Source: Rhodopseudomonas sp. BAL398 (lineage in GTDB: Bacteria; Pseudomonadota; Alphaproteobacteria; Rhizobiales; Xanthobacteraceae). From it: a DNA stretch of 64,000 bases. The stretch is taken from positions 2,232,001-2,296,000 of the forward strand of contig NZ_CP133111.1 of the NCBI RefSeq assembly GCF_033001325.1, written 5' to 3'. Made by a program: the position numbers and the translations under genes. The notes under the pieces were generated by a model that searched no databases, was not told where the DNA came from, and was given only the letters and a program-made list of their open reading frames with translations. Shown piece by piece: positions 27,360 to 35,010 of this stretch. Each line of letters begins with the position of its first letter. The stretch's first letter is position 1.

Positions 27360-27935
27360 TCACAGCCCGCGCTGGCCGCGCGACACCGCGCGCGCGATCT
27401 GGCCGGTGATGTAGCTTTCGGAGCGGCGGAAACTGTCGGGATCGGGCGTCGCGATCTGGATGTTGATAGTGGCGCCGCCGCCTGCGCCTGCGACGCCGAG
27501 CCTTCCGTCGGCGCCGCGCTGAAGCGGCATGATCGCCTCGGGCCCGGCCTCGCCGGCGAGCCCGACGCCGCCCTCCAGCATCGGGAAGTAAGTCGGCGTG
27601 CCGATCACGCCGCCGGAGGCGAACGGCTTGATCATGCCGAGCGCGCCGGCCTGCACGCCGCCGCTGCCGCCGAGCAATCCCGACAACAGGCTGCTGATGC
27701 CGCCGGACAGGCTTTGCTCCAGCGGCTTGAAGGCCAGCCGCACCGCCAGATCCGAGATCCGCAACGCCAGCGATTTCAGCACGTCGTCGAATTGCTTGCC
27801 GCCGCTGATCGAGGACGAGAACGCGCTGGTCATCGCCCGGGCGAAGCCATTGGCGGAGCTCGCCAGATCGCGGGTCTTCAGATTGAGGCTGTCGAGCGTG
27901 GTCGCGCTGTCGAGCAGGCTACTGTCGTCAGTCAT
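27360..27935 (-). CDS. GTA gp11-like tail tape-measure protein
   Basis: The short tape measure sets the length of the GTA tail. The 191-residue product starts MTDDSSLLDSATTLDSLNLK and has FARAMTSAFSSSISGGKQFD, a hydrophobic Gly-rich centre, and ASGGVIGTPTYFPMLEGGVG, GEAGPEAIMPL, the C-terminal motif of short phage tape-measure proteins. It overlaps the gp10.1 gene by 8 bp. The length is close to other GTA tape measures. Confidence 0.9.
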   Translation of the reverse strand: MTDDSSLLDSATTLDSLNLKTRDLASSANGFARAMTSAFSSSISGGKQFDDVLKSLALRISDLAVRLAFKPLEQSLSGGISSLLSGLLGGSGGVQAGALGMIKPFASGGVIGTPTYFPMLEGGVGLAGEAGPEAIMPLQRGADGRLGVAGAGGGATINIQIATPDPDSFRRSESYITGQIARAVSRGQRGL

Positions 27936-28161
27936 GGGGGGGCGCCTTCCGGTCGGGGAATTGTTGCATCAGTTGGTCGAGCGCATTGCGTTCGAGCGGC
28001 GCCGCCTGCCCGCCACGCCGGGCCATGATCGCCGCCGCCAATTCGCGCGGCGTCATCCGCCAGAACGCATCGGACGACAGCTGCAACACGCCGAAACCGA
28101 ACTGCATCGCCTCGGCGAAGGGAAACGGTTTGGCGAGCGGTTTGGCGGCTAACGGACTCAT
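27928..28161 (-). CDS. GTA tail assembly chaperone (rcc01693/DUF2376-like)
   Basis: This 77-residue protein contains AMQFGFGVLQLSSDAFWRMT PREL near residues 18-42, the signature of the small protein between gp10 and gp11 in GTA clusters. It begins in an ATGA overlap with gp10 and overlaps the tape measure at its 3' end. Such paired small genes in front of a tape measure usually act as tail assembly chaperones. Confidence 0.85.
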   Translation of the reverse strand: MSPLAAKPLAKPFPFAEAMQFGFGVLQLSSDAFWRMTPRELAAAIMARRGGQAAPLERNALDQLMQQFPDRKAPPHD

Positions 28162-28475
28162 TCGGCGCGCTCCTCGAAACTGGCGGCGATCAGTTCGGCG
28201 GCGATCCGCACATAGCCGGCCGCGCCGCCGTCGACCGTCATCGCCGCGACCTCGTCATCGCCGACCGCCTCGCCGGCGCCGCGCAGGCCGGCGCCGATGA
28301 TCCGGATCAGATCGCGCGCACTCAGCCGCCCGCTGCCAAAGCGCTCCGCCAGCGCCACCAGATCGGTGGCCTGCAGCGCGGATTCCAATTCGGCCAGCGC
28401 CCCCAGCGTCAGCACCAGCACACGGCGCCGCCCGCCGATCTCCGCCTCGATCTCGCCGCGATATTTGTTGGGCAT
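28158..28475 (-). CDS. GTA gp10-like tail chaperone (GTA_gp10 family)
   Basis: The 105-residue product starts MPNKYRGEIEAEIGGRRRVL and has LGALAELESALQATDLVALA and LSARDLIRIIGAGLRGAGEA, a clear match to the GTA gp10 family. ATG at 28475 was chosen because the upstream frame crosses a family A repeat. It is coupled to the next gene by a 4-bp overlap. Confidence 0.92.
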   Translation of the reverse strand: MPNKYRGEIEAEIGGRRRVLVLTLGALAELESALQATDLVALAERFGSGRLSARDLIRIIGAGLRGAGEAVGDDEVAAMTVDGGAAGYVRIAAELIAASFEERAE

Positions 28476-28493
28476 GACTGCTCCTCTTTCTTC

Positions 28494-28667
28494 TCCCTCC
28501 CCCTTGTGGGGAGGGTGGCCCGGCGAAGCACCCGGATCGTCGCTCCGCGACGTCCGAGCACAGGCTCCGCGAAGCCGGGTCGGGTGGGGGTCGCGACAAG
28601 CGCCGTGCTCGCCGCCCCCCACCCGGCTGGCCTGCGGCCATCCACCCTCCCCACAAGGGGGAGGGAC
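28494..28667. repeat. Family A palindromic repeat, copy 2 (gp10/gp9 gap)
   Basis: The unit begins CTCCCTCCCCCTTGTGGGG and ends with its complement CCCCACAAGGGGGAGGGA. Pairs of GCTCCGCGAAGCCGGGT-like segments lie inside. It resembles copies at 29726 and 40166 most closely. The remaining 185 bp to gp9 include a degenerate family D unit near 28708-28850. Confidence 0.85.
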
Positions 28668-28852
28668 GGACTCGCGGCTGCCGCCGATCCTGTGTCGATC
28701 ATCAATGCACGTGTCCCGGGCGCGATGCGGCACGCAGTGCCGCTTCGCAGAACCGGGACCCCGGTTCACGCGCCAAGATCAGCGGGGCCCCGGCTCTGCA
28801 GCACACCCCGCCGCGAAGGGCGGCGCGCTGCGCTGCGTCCGGGGCACGTTCG

Positions 28853-29260
28853 TCACATCGCCGTAAAGCTCAGCGCGCCGGCGCTTTCCAGCGCCAGGTC
28901 GAAACTGACCTCGCCATTGTGCTCGCCGGAAAATTCCAGGCTGGCGATCTGGAACGCGCCCTCGATGGTACCGAAGTCCGGCACGATCACTTGCGCCCGG
29001 TTGATCGCGCCGTCGAAAAATGCCTGCCGCACCAGCGCGTCGCTTGCGGCGTCCTTGAACAATCCGCGGCCGGAAATCGAGGCGCGGCGCACCCCGGCGC
29101 CGGCCAGCAATTCGCGCCAGCGCTCGGCGGATTCGGCGTGGGTGATATCGACCAGCTCGGCGTTGAAGGCGATCTTGCGGCTGCGCAGCCCCGCCACGGT
29201 GACGAAGCCCGCGCCATTGTCGATCTTGACCAGCAGGTCCTTGCCCTTCTGTGCACCCAT
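28853..29260 (-). CDS. GTA gp9-like major tail (tube) protein
   Basis: The 135-residue product starts MGAQKGKDLLVKIDNGAGFV and has VAGLRSRKIAFNAELVDITH and EFSGEHNGEVSFDLALESAG, the TP901-1-like major tail protein signature. It polymerises into the tail tube. ATG at 29260 begins the conserved block; four further residues upstream are possible. It is 12 bp from gp8. Confidence 0.92.
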   Translation of the reverse strand: MGAQKGKDLLVKIDNGAGFVTVAGLRSRKIAFNAELVDITHAESAERWRELLAGAGVRRASISGRGLFKDAASDALVRQAFFDGAINRAQVIVPDFGTIEGAFQIASLEFSGEHNGEVSFDLALESAGALSFTAM

Positions 29261-29272
29261 GAAAATCTCCAA

Positions 29273-29683
29273 TCAGTCTGCGGGTTCGGTCACGGCGCGA
29301 AACCGCACCAGTGCGTGATAGGTGCGGCCATCGGCCTCGCGGCGGATATCGGCGATGGCAAAACGTAGATTGACCAGGCGATGACCATTGGGCGTCAGCG
29401 CCGCGTCGTCGAGCGCCGACAGCAGCGCGCCGGTGATCACATGGGCCTGCCTGTGGCCGCCCTGCCGCGACCAGGCGTGCAGCGTCAGCTGATGCTCCTG
29501 GGTCGGGCCGTCATCGGCGGAAGCGTCGATGATGCGCGCCTCGCCCAGCGTCACATAGGGAAACGCCGCATCGCGCGGCGGCTCGTCATAGACCCGCGCG
29601 CCGCCAAGCGCGGCGATCAGCGCGCCATCGCCGATCAACGCATGATGAATCGCAGCGCGCAGCGCCGCCGGTGCGGTGGTCAT
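29273..29683 (-). CDS. GTA gp8-like tail terminator (DUF3168)
   Basis: The 136-residue product starts MTTAPAALRAAIHHALIGDG, with VYDEPPRDAAFPYVTLGEAR and TLHAWSRQGGHRQAHVITGA, the DUF3168 signature. It caps the tail tube at the head side. The start at 29683 was chosen because the upstream frame lies in repeat A3. It is separated from gp7 by that repeat. Confidence 0.92.
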   Translation of the reverse strand: MTTAPAALRAAIHHALIGDGALIAALGGARVYDEPPRDAAFPYVTLGEARIIDASADDGPTQEHQLTLHAWSRQGGHRQAHVITGALLSALDDAALTPNGHRLVNLRFAIADIRREADGRTYHALVRFRAVTEPAD

Positions 29684-29725
29684 GAGGATGTCCTTCTTGA
29701 TGCCAGCACGATGCGCCGCGGGAAT

Positions 29726-29879
29726 CCCTCCCCCTTGCGGGGAGGGTCGGCCGAGCGAAGGCAGCGATGCGCAGCATCGCCGCCGCAGCGGAGGCCGGGG
29801 TGGGGGTGCCGCGGGCACGGCGGCTACCCCCACCCGACCCGGCTTCGCCGGGCCACCCTCCCCGCAAGGGGGAGGGAAA
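29726..29879. repeat. Family A palindromic repeat, copy 3 (gp8/gp7 gap)
   Basis: It begins CCCTCCCCCTTGCGGGGAGG and ends with the reverse complement, with GGCCGGGGTGGGGGTGCCG / CGGCTACCCCCACCCG inside. It occupies essentially the whole gap between gp8 and gp7. Confidence 0.85.
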
Positions 29880-29888
29880 GAGCAGCGC

Positions 29889-30209
29889 TCACTCCAATCG
29901 CAACTCAGCCTCGATCGCGATGAAGCGGCGGTCGTCGATCTCGCGGAAGGCGACGATGCGGTAGACCGCCGTGCCATCGACCAGGCGATGCCGCAGCGTC
30001 AGCGCCACGCCGCGGCGGATCACGATCCGGACCCGCAGCGCGGCGCCGGCGGCATCGGCCTCGACGCTGTCGCGCGCCGCCAGCGGCGTCACCGCGGCCC
30101 ACACCACCGCCTGCGTCGCATAGCTGCGCGTCACCCCGCCCTGGCCGTCATCGGCCTCGACCGGCGCCTCGATCGCCAGCCTTGATTTCAACCGCCCCGG
30201 ATCGATCAT
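29889..30209 (-). CDS. GTA gp7-like head closure protein
   Basis: The 106-residue product starts MIDPGRLKSRLAIEAPVEAD and has DDGQGGVTRSYATQAVVWAA and HRLVDGTAVYRIVAFREIDD, the head-closure/stopper family pattern. It joins the portal adaptor to the tail. ATG at 30209 overlaps the gp6 stop by 4 bp, supporting this start over the longer frame to 30308. Confidence 0.9.
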   Translation of the reverse strand: MIDPGRLKSRLAIEAPVEADDGQGGVTRSYATQAVVWAAVTPLAARDSVEADAAGAALRVRIVIRRGVALTLRHRLVDGTAVYRIVAFREIDDRRFIAIEAELRLE

Positions 30210-30769
30210 AGCGACAACACCCGAAACGACGCGATCATCGCGTTGACGCTGCCCGGCAGCATCGCCACGCTGGAGCCGATCGCCGCCAACCCGCGATTTT
30301 CGTACCAATGCGCCACCAGCACGCGAACCGCATGGCGCAGCAGATCGGGCACCTCGGTCGGCTGCGCGCCATAGCCCAGTTCGAGATCGAGTTCGATCCC
30401 CGCCACCGCGCGGCCGGGCGCCGGCAGCGCCGGCGCCGCGATGACATCGGCGGCCGCGTCGATCACGAAGCGCCCGGTGTCGATCGCGCTGGCATTGCCG
30501 GCGGCGTCGAACAGCCGCGCCGCGCTGACCGCGCGCAGCGGACCGATCCGGCAGCGGATCCGGCCGTCGGGAGGCCAGCGATCCAGCACCAGCCGCCAGC
30601 TCTGCGTCAGCAGCGCGCGGCGGGTCATCGCCTCGATCTGGCTGCGCGCCGCCGCGATCAAAGCGGCGATCACGGTGTCGTCGTCGTCATGCGTGACCCG
30701 CAGATAGGCCTTCAGCTCGGCAATGGTCCACGGCTCGGCGCCGGGCCCGTTCAGAAGCATGGCAGACAT
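30206..30769 (-). CDS. GTA gp6-like head-tail adaptor
   Basis: The 187-residue product starts MSAMLLNGPGAEPWTIAELK, with AYLRVTHDDDDTVIAALIAA and ALLTQSWRLVLDRWPPDG, the gp6-like head-tail connector signature. It would attach below the portal. It is the first gene of the tail block and lies 63 bp from a plus-strand protease gene, so it probably needs its own promoter. A downstream in-frame ATG at 30760 is an alternative start. Confidence 0.9.
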   Translation of the reverse strand: MSAMLLNGPGAEPWTIAELKAYLRVTHDDDDTVIAALIAAARSQIEAMTRRALLTQSWRLVLDRWPPDGRIRCRIGPLRAVSAARLFDAAGNASAIDTGRFVIDAAADVIAAPALPAPGRAVAGIELDLELGYGAQPTEVPDLLRHAVRVLVAHWYENRGLAAIGSSVAMLPGSVNAMIASFRVLSL

Positions 30770-30831
30770 CGATCATCCTCGATCTTGCTGTGGTGTTGAC
30801 AGCGCGGCCCGGGACGGGCTGATGCTGGGCG

Positions 30832-31599
30832 ATGTCCTGCCCGCACCGCATCCTGTTGCCGCTCATTGTCGCTCTGTCGGCGATGCCTGCCGCCGCGATG
30901 GTCGGCGGCGCCGCGCCCGACGCGGGCGGCCTCGGCCGCAGCGTGGTGACGATCGTCGGCTCGCGCGGCAATTTCTGTTCCGGCACGGTGATCGCGCCCG
31001 CTTTGGTGCTGAGCGCGGCGCATTGCGTGACGCCCGGCGCCGACTACAAGATCGTGCTGTATGACGCTCAGCGCCAGCCGACGCTGCGCGACGTGGCGCG
31101 GGTCGCCGCGCATCCCGACTTCCATCCCCAGGGCATCCGGGCGCATCGCGCCAGCGCCGATGTGGCGCTGCTGCAGCTCGCCGAGCCGCTGCCGCGATCG
31201 CATCCGCCGGCGCCGCTCGGCGTGCCGGACGAGCCGCTCGCCGCCGGGCAGAGTTTTCGCGTCGCCGGCATCGGCGTCGCCCAACGCGGCGACGGCAAGA
31301 GCGGCGGCGTGGTCCGCGCCGCAACGCTGATCTCGATCAGCCATCCCGGCCGGCTGCAGATCCGCCTGGTCGACCCGGCCAGCCAAAATCGCCACCCCGG
31401 GCTCGGCGCCTGCACCGGTGATTCCGGTGCGCCGGTGTTTCAAGACCAGTCCGGCGGCTCGGTGGTGATCGGCGTGGTGTCATGGTCGACCGCCGCCAAA
31501 AATGCCGCCGGCTGCGGCGGCCTCACCGGCGTCACCCCGCTGACGCTGTATCGCGACTGGATCCGGCGCACCGCCAAGGCCTGGGGCGCGGCGTTGTGA
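30832..31599 (+). CDS. Secreted trypsin-like (S1) serine protease
   Basis: The 255-residue product has a signal peptide (MSCPHRILLPLIVALSAMPA AA, with cleavage near residue 22) and all three catalytic motifs: LSAAHC (His), ASADVALLQL (Asp) and CTGDSGAPVF (Ser). Cysteines at CSG/AHC and CTGD suggest a disulfide typical of chymotrypsin folds. It is on the opposite strand to the GTA genes and lies between gp6 and the capsid region, so it is not a structural GTA gene. A TTGACA at 30796 might be a -35 box, but the -10 is weak. Confidence 0.9.
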   Translation: MSCPHRILLPLIVALSAMPAAAMVGGAAPDAGGLGRSVVTIVGSRGNFCSGTVIAPALVLSAAHCVTPGADYKIVLYDAQRQPTLRDVARVAAHPDFHPQGIRAHRASADVALLQLAEPLPRSHPPAPLGVPDEPLAAGQSFRVAGIGVAQRGDGKSGGVVRAATLISISHPGRLQIRLVDPASQNRHPGLGACTGDSGAPVFQDQSGGSVVIGVVSWSTAAKNAAGCGGLTGVTPLTLYRDWIRRTAKAWGAAL

Positions 31600-31762
31600 C
31601 CCGCCGCGGGCGCTGACGCCACGGCCCATCGCCACAAACATCCGACCGCGGCGGAACCTTTCGCCCGGCTCGCGACTTCGTTTGACGAGACCATTGGGCC
31701 TTTCGGGGTATTCGCGCGTCGTCTGCTGTCCCATTCCGTCATTCCCAAACAAGGAGAACTCC

Positions 31763-32440
31763 ATGCGCAAAGCATTGATTCTGCTGGCGACCACCGCCCT
31801 GATCAGCACCAGCACGCTGGCCTATGCCCGCGATCGCGACCGCGATCGTGACGATCGCCCCGCGCAGACCACCAACCAGATGATCAACGAGGCCGCCGCG
31901 CGCACCGCGCGGATGAAGGTCGAGCTGCGTCTGACCACCGACCAGGAAAAGAACTGGCCGGCTTTCGAGTCCGCGATGCGCGACCTCAACAAGAATCGCA
32001 TCGATCGCTTCATGACCTTGCGCGGCGACGGCAAGGATGCCGACGACAGCGACAAGACCGCCGCCAAATCCGACGATAACAAGTCCAGCGAGAACACGTC
32101 CGTCGACAACAAATCCGCCGAGACCAAGACCGATGACAACAAGACCGACGACAAGACCACCACCGGCATGGCGTCCGGCAAGTTCGATCTGCTCGACCGC
32201 GTCAACCGCGAAGCCGACATGCGGATCGCCCGCGCCAATGACTGGAAGAAGCTGAGCAACGCCGCCAAGCCGCTTTACGACAGCCTCGACAAGGATCAGA
32301 AGCGCCGCTTTGCCGAGATCCTGTTTCATGGCGCCGGCGAACGTCATCACGGCCGCAAATACAACAGCGAGCGCCGCTACGATCGCAACCAGGACCGGGA
32401 CCACGATCGTGACAGCTATCGCGATCAGTGGGACTATTGA
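31763..32440 (+). CDS. Spy/CpxP-like LTXXQ periplasmic protein with Asp/Lys/Thr-rich insert
   Basis: The 225-residue product has a signal peptide (MRKALILLATTALISTSTLA) and an LTTDQEKNWPAFESAMRDL segment matching the LTXXQ repeat of Spy/CpxP envelope-stress chaperones. A second helical half carries KFDLLDRVNREADMRIARA and LYDSLDKDQKRRF. Between them about 40 residues are low-complexity, with repeated DDNK/DNKS units. The C-terminus is rich in Arg, Asp and Tyr. AAGGAGAACTCC precedes the ATG. It stands alone in the capsid-gp6 insertion. Confidence 0.85.
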   Translation: MRKALILLATTALISTSTLAYARDRDRDRDDRPAQTTNQMINEAAARTARMKVELRLTTDQEKNWPAFESAMRDLNKNRIDRFMTLRGDGKDADDSDKTAAKSDDNKSSENTSVDNKSAETKTDDNKTDDKTTTGMASGKFDLLDRVNREADMRIARANDWKKLSNAAKPLYDSLDKDQKRRFAEILFHGAGERHHGRKYNSERRYDRNQDRDHDRDSYRDQWDY

Positions 32441-32558
32441 GCCACCAGCCTAAGCAACACGACGGCACCTGAGCAACACGACGGCAATGGATCGCGCGGC
32501 GCCTCGACGGGCGCCCCGCGCGCCCAGCCAAATGGCGCCCGCGCGCCCAGCCAAGGCC

Positions 32559-32835
32559 TGTCATTCCGGGGCGCGAGCGGCGCCAGCCGTGCAAGCACCC
32601 TGTCATTCCGGGACGCGAGCAGCATCGCTGCGAGCGAACCCGGAATCTCGCGGTCGCGCCCTGCCTTGCCGCAAGTTTCCGGGTTCGCTCGCCACAGGGC
32701 CCAGTCATTCCGGGGCGCGCGCAGCACAGCTGCAAGCGAACCCGGAATCTCGCCGAAACGCTCTACCTTGCCGCAAGATTCCGGGTTCGCTCGTCCTCGC
32801 GCGAAATCGCGCGACGGGCGAACGCCCCGGAATGA
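32559..32835. repeat. Family C palindromic repeats, clustered units
   Basis: TCATTCCGGGGCGCGAGC-type units occur at about 32559, 32601 and 32703. They end in GCGAACCCGGAATCT and the complementary AGATTCCGGGTTCGCTCG and CCCCGGAATGAC. The 485-bp gap between the LTXXQ gene and 32926 is largely made of these units; no gene is seen there. Confidence 0.8.
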
Positions 32836-32925
32836 CCACAGCGGAGAAGCCGCGGCCGCAATCCTCCAAGGTTAACCTTTGTTAACCATGTTGCGGCAGG
32901 ATGCCGGATCAACCGGAGCCTCGCC

Positions 32926-33252
32926 ATGCCGCGCCTTGCGATCCTGTTCATGCTCGCCTTGGCGTTCGCCGCGACGGAATTCGCCGCGCCGACGCAGGCC
33001 GCCGACCTGGCGGCCCGTCACGCCCGCCCTCGCCCCAGCAGCATCGGCATGATCTTCGCCGACCCGGTCGTGGTGGTGGCCGAGCCCGCCGGCACGCCCT
33101 TCGTCTACGCGCCGCTGGTCGACATTCCGCCGCTGGTCAATGGCTATTACGGCAAGGTCAATTCCTATTACTACAGCTCGTATTACGGCACCCCGTCGCA
33201 GGCGATCTATGGCCGCCTGCCCTATGCCTGCGGTCTCTACGGCTATTGCTGA
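32926..33252 (+). CDS. Small secreted Tyr/Gly-rich protein, 108 aa
   Basis: A signal peptide (MPRLAILFMLALAFAATEFA with an AQAA-type site near residue 25) is followed by an aliphatic Pro-rich central part and a C-terminal NGYYGKVNSYYYSSYYGT segment ending GLYGYC. This composition is common in small rhizobial envelope proteins of unknown role. No domain is recognised. Confidence 0.7.
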   Translation: MPRLAILFMLALAFAATEFAAPTQAADLAARHARPRPSSIGMIFADPVVVVAEPAGTPFVYAPLVDIPPLVNGYYGKVNSYYYSSYYGTPSQAIYGRLPYACGLYGYC

Positions 33253-33261
33253 GCGCCACGC

Positions 33262-33513
33262 TCAATGGCGGCGGTGACGGCGGTCCTTGGCGCGGTGCGG
33301 CTTGCGATGCCCAACGGCGTCGCGCGGGGCCGCCTGCGGCCGCAACGCCTGGTCGCGCAGCTGCTGCCGCGATTCCTGCAGCCGGCGCTGATAGCCCGGC
33401 GAATTCATCAGATTTTCCGCGCCGCCACGCGCCGAGGCGGCGTCGATGGCGGCGCATGTGAACGCACTGGCACACATCACCAGGGCAGCAATCAGTGTCG
33501 CGATGCGTGGCAT
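33262..33513 (-). CDS. Small secreted basic protein, 83 aa
   Basis: MPRIATLIAALVMCASAFTC is a signal-peptide-like start (ATG at 33513). The mature part contains NLMNSPGYQRRLQESRQQLR and a His/Arg-rich C-terminus. It is convergent with the preceding secreted protein, with 9 bp between their stops. No family is recognised. The following stretch to 33829 holds repeat B2 and nothing else identifiable. Confidence 0.6.
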   Translation of the reverse strand: MPRIATLIAALVMCASAFTCAAIDAASARGGAENLMNSPGYQRRLQESRQQLRDQALRPQAAPRDAVGHRKPHRAKDRRHRRH

Positions 33514-33583
33514 GATCTCGGACTCGCCTGTGGTGGATCTCACAGCCTGACGGAAAACAAACCGATCAAACCAAACATGATTT

Positions 33584-33692
33584 CGTCATTGCGAGCCGAG
33601 GACGGCGCATCGCGCCGTCCGACCGCGAAGCAATCCAGGGGGCATCAAGCAAGACCTGGATTGCTTCGTCGCAACTGCTCCTCGCAATGACG
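33584..33692. repeat. Family B palindromic repeat, copy 2
   Basis: It begins CGTCATTGCGAGCCGAGGA and ends CTCGCAATGACG, with the internal AAGCAATCCAGG / TGGATTGCTTCGTCG pair. It lies between the small secreted gene and the DUF2019 cluster. Confidence 0.85.
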
Positions 33693-33829
33693 ACCTGAAG
33701 GCCTGACTTGTTGATCCCATTTCAAGTCTGACTGTCAGTCGATCCTGCCCGATCCGCAACGACAAGTCGATGGCGGGGCGCGCAGTTCCGCCGCTGTCAG
33801 CCGCCGTCGTCCTGTTCCGCTCCTGCGGC

Positions 33830-34201
33830 TCAGTTCGGCTTGAACACGCCGCGATCGAGATTCCACAGGCACATGCCGGCTTCACCAGCCTGCGGATACC
33901 ATCGGCTCGACGCGATCGCTTCGAGTTGCTGGCGCGCTTCGACCGGCGCGACGGCCAATGTGTGTTTCGCGGCCTTCAGCCGAACCTGCATATTGGGATG
34001 ATCATACAGCGCCATCAAAGCCCGCCGCTGATCGCCGTCGCGACGCTTCAGCTCTGTCGCAACGCCGCCCATCTCGCCGAACAGCCGGTTGAATTTCGCT
34101 ATTTCTCCCCCGAGCAACGCATCGTCTTGTGCCAGGCAGATCTCGGCGAACCGTGCGACGAGATCAGCAACCGTCATATCCTCGAGACCGCGCCTGCGCA
34201 T
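33830..34201 (-). CDS. DUF2019 protein, third of three paralogues
   Basis: The 123-residue all-helical product reads MRRRGLEDMTVADLVARFAE, then LKRRDGDQRRALMALYDHPN, MQVRLKAAKHTLAVAPVEAR and ends LWNLDRGVFKPN. This is the HEAT-like DUF2019 pattern. The first DUF2019 gene shares the MRR..L..M start and the 123-residue length, so ATG 34201 is preferred over 34177. Tandem paralogues downstream of a toxin-like gene suggest immunity proteins, which is an inference. Confidence 0.82.
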   Translation of the reverse strand: MRRRGLEDMTVADLVARFAEICLAQDDALLGGEIAKFNRLFGEMGGVATELKRRDGDQRRALMALYDHPNMQVRLKAAKHTLAVAPVEARQQLEAIASSRWYPQAGEAGMCLWNLDRGVFKPN

Positions 34202-34232
34202 GGCTTCATCGCCCCGCCCGTCTCATCACCGT

Positions 34233-34607
34233 TCATGTCAGAACAAATGTACCATCGTCCAGCGCGGCCAGCATCCCCCTGGCGTCAGCCGCTTGCGGAA
34301 AATAACCATCGTCGCGCACGCTTTCCAGCGCCTGCCTGGCAGCCTCCGGCGATACAGATAGCACAGTGATCGCGGCCTTCAGTCGGACCTGCATGTTCTC
34401 CGACTGCAGCAGCGGAATCAACGCCCGCCGTTGATCCCCCTCGCGCGACCTCAATTCGTTCCGGATTTCATCCATCTGCTCGTAAAGCCGATTGTATCGC
34501 GCGGTCCGATCCTTCCAGATCGCTTCGTCCTGCGCCAATGCAATCCTCTCGAAACGCTCGACCAACTCCTGGGTGCTGGCTGTCTGATTTCGAGGCTGGA
34601 CGATCAT
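34233..34607 (-). CDS. DUF2019 protein, second of three paralogues
   Basis: The 124-residue product starts MIVQPRNQTASTQELVERFE and contains RSREGDQRRALIPLLQSENM and QVRLKAAITVLSVSPEAARQ, ending DDGTFVLT. It is the most divergent of the three. ATG at 34607 follows the first copy by about 30 bp on the same strand. The longer open frame to 34766 overlaps the first copy and was rejected. Confidence 0.8.
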   Translation of the reverse strand: MIVQPRNQTASTQELVERFERIALAQDEAIWKDRTARYNRLYEQMDEIRNELRSREGDQRRALIPLLQSENMQVRLKAAITVLSVSPEAARQALESVRDDGYFPQAADARGMLAALDDGTFVLT

Positions 34608-34638
34608 GTCAGCACCTTGTCTCGCGCGGATCGCCTGT

Positions 34639-35010
34639 TCAATTCGGCACAAATACGCCGCGCTCGAGATTCCACAGGCACATGCCGGCGTCGAGGGATT
34701 GCACAAGCCATTTGGCATCGGCAATTTCGCGAAGCAGAATGCGAGCATCGATCGGCGCAATGGCAAGTGTCGTCTTCGCTGCCATCAACCGGACTTGCAT
34801 GTTGTCGAATGCATAGAGCCGATGCAGCGCGCGGCGCTGATCGCCGGGCCGCTGTTTCAGTTCCTCAGCGACCGCCCGCATCTTCCTGAACAGCCGGTTG
34901 TATTTGGTTGTATCGCCTTCCAGACAGGCGTCGTCCTGGGCGACACCGATTGCAGCGAACAGATCGACGAGATCGTCGACGCTCATTTTTTGCAAGCTGC
35001 TGCGGCGCAT
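34639..35010 (-). CDS. DUF2019 protein adjacent to the HNH toxin, putative immunity protein
   Basis: The 123-residue product starts MRRSSLQKMSVDDLVDLFAA and has LKQRPGDQRRALHRLYAFDN, MQVRLMAAKTTLAIAPIDAR and LWNLERGVFVPN. ATG at 34986 (MSVDDL) is an alternative that would overlap the restored toxin stop as ATGA. Position directly after a nuclease-toxin-like gene is the arrangement of toxin-immunity loci. The function is inferred from position only. Confidence 0.82.
   Translation of the reverse strand: MRRSSLQKMSVDDLVDLFAAIGVAQDDACLEGDTTKYNRLFRKMRAVAEELKQRPGDQRRALHRLYAFDNMQVRLMAAKTTLAIAPIDARILLREIADAKWLVQSLDAGMCLWNLERGVFVPN

Noticed and set aside
30796-30824. TTGACA box upstream of the trypsin-like gene as a promoter
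   Set aside because: The matching -10 hexamer at 17-bp spacing (CTGATG) is poor and leaves almost no leader before the ATG.
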